5,026 nt of DNA from NCBI GenBank assembly GCA_001872165.1, contig MNXK01000142.1, positions 1 through 5,026 on the forward strand. The letters run 5' to 3'. Position 1 is the stretch's first letter, and each line of letters begins with the position of its first letter. Positions 4,362 through 5,026 of this stretch are shown piece after piece. This stretch comes from Anaerolineae bacterium CG2_30_58_95. GTDB taxonomy: Bacteria; Chloroflexota; Anaerolineae; Anaerolineales; Villigracilaceae. The position numbers were made by a program, and so were the translations under genes. A model generated the notes under the pieces. The model saw nothing but the letters and a program-made list of their open reading frames with translations, made no database searches and was not told the origin of the DNA.

Positions 4362-5026
4362 ATGAAATTTGAAACCCAGGCCATTCACGCCGGGCAGCAT
4401 TCTGACCCTGCGACCGGGGCGGTGATGACGCCCATTTACCAGACCTCCACCTACAAGCAGGACGGCGTCGGAAAACAGCGTGGCTACGAGTATTCACGTA
4501 CCGGCAATCCCACCCGTGCGGCGCTGGAAGCCTGTATCGCCGTTTTGGAGGGCGGGCAATCCGGGCTGGCATTCGCTTCGGGCATGGCTGCCACGGATAC
4601 CGTTCTGCGCCTGCTCGCGCCGGGCGATCACGTGCTCGCCGGGAATGATATCTACGGGGGTACATTTCGATTGTTCGACAAGGAGTACCGCCGCTACGGG
4701 CTGGAGTTCTCTTACGTGGACACAACCGACACAGCCCAGGTGGAGGCAGGTTTGCGCGCCAACACCCGCATGGTCTGGTTAGAGACGCCCACCAACCCGC
4801 TGCTCAACGTGAGCGATATCCAGTCTGTGGCTGGGATCGTCCATGCCCACAATGCGGATACCCTGCTTGTGGTGGACAACACTTTCGCCACCCCCTACCT
4901 GCAACGCCCGTTGGAACTGGGCGCTGATATCGTAGTACATTCCACCACCAAATACCTAGGCGGGCATTCCGACGTGGTGGGCGGCGCGGTCGTCGTGCGC
5001 CATGCTCCAATTCACGAACGGCTGGC
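4362..5026 (+). CDS. Cystathionine gamma-synthase / gamma-lyase family PLP enzyme, partial (3' end cut by window)
   Basis: A fold-type I, PLP-dependent Cys/Met metabolism enzyme, cytoplasmic and normally a homotetramer. 221 residues are present, just over half of the usual 380-400. Visible: TQAIHAGQ N-terminus, [20 protein letters not shown] (Tyr44 and Arg46 contact the PLP phosphate of a neighbouring subunit), ASGMAA phosphate loop, the stacking Tyr in [11 protein letters not shown] (Tyr98), ETPTNP, Asp172 in [14 protein letters not shown] (pairs with the pyridine nitrogen), and [11 protein letters not shown] with Lys197 forming the Schiff base. Every catalytic residue in the visible part is intact. 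The sequence cannot securely separate cystathionine gamma-synthase (MetB), cystathionine gamma-lyase and O-acetylhomoserine-using relatives, so no symbol is given. ATG at 4362 follows GGAG at 4352-4355. The 53-bp gap after lgt has no terminator, so co-transcription with lgt is likely. Confidence 0.92.
   Translation, partial: MKFETQAIHAGQHSDPATGAVMTPIYQTSTYKQDGVGKQRGYEYSRTGNPTRAALEACIAVLEGGQSGLAFASGMAATDTVLRLLAPGDHVLAGNDIYGGTFRLFDKEYRRYGLEFSYVDTTDTAQVEAGLRANTRMVWLETPTNPLLNVSDIQSVAGIVHAHNADTLLVVDNTFATPYLQRPLELGADIVVHSTTKYLGGHSDVVGGAVVVRHAPIHERL

Noticed and set aside
3874..4725. Antisense reading frame (283 codons) spanning lgt and the PLP enzyme gene
   Set aside because: It overlaps two well-supported genes and the space between them, and its product is Arg/Pro/Gln-rich without domains.

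Overview
The window looks like part of a bacterial chromosome of moderately high GC. It most resembles an environmental Chloroflexota of the Anaerolineae type. That placement is an inference. It rests on the gene set (a CPC-type copper ATPase, a stand-alone YHS protein, a DUF2933 protein, an Lgt with a TrpGly in place of the HisGly motif, and a PLP sulfur-amino-acid enzyme) and on several interspersed inverted-repeat families of a kind I associate with such genomes. No rRNA, tRNA or CRISPR array is visible.

Left part (1-1808): the 3' two thirds of a P1B-type Cu+-exporting ATPase (CopA-like), starting in the actuator domain because the window cuts off the N-terminus. The gene is split into two frames. 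The first half runs to a stop at 940-942; the second half, starting with the SEHP motif of the nucleotide-binding domain, continues in another frame to 1808. At the break sits a small array of degenerate 7-bp repeats (GATRGCA) followed by inverted copies (about 762-851). If the inserted block is 769-851, its 83 bp (2 modulo 3) exactly accounts for the frame change. A second, smaller GC-rich palindrome (about 1341-1373) lies in the same gene but keeps the frame.

Middle part (1809-3118): four small genes. Three are on the plus strand: a two-helix membrane protein, a YHS-domain metal-binding protein with a His-rich tail, and another two-helix membrane protein. One is on the minus strand: a DUF2933 membrane protein with a His/Met-rich segment. 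The spacers hold two more inverted-repeat elements (1823-1901 and 2211-2296), an operator-like dyad (2304-2316) and a three-arm hairpin/terminator candidate (2531-2592). The ATPase, YHS and DUF2933 genes suggest copper or heavy-metal handling.

Intergenic 3119-3522: about 400 bp, more AT-rich than the flanking genes, between divergent genes. It contains promoter candidates for both directions and several dyads, but no convincing gene.

Right part (3523-5026): lgt (prolipoprotein diacylglyceryl transferase), then 53 bp later the start of a cystathionine gamma-synthase/lyase-family gene cut by the window end. These look like housekeeping genes, probably co-transcribed.
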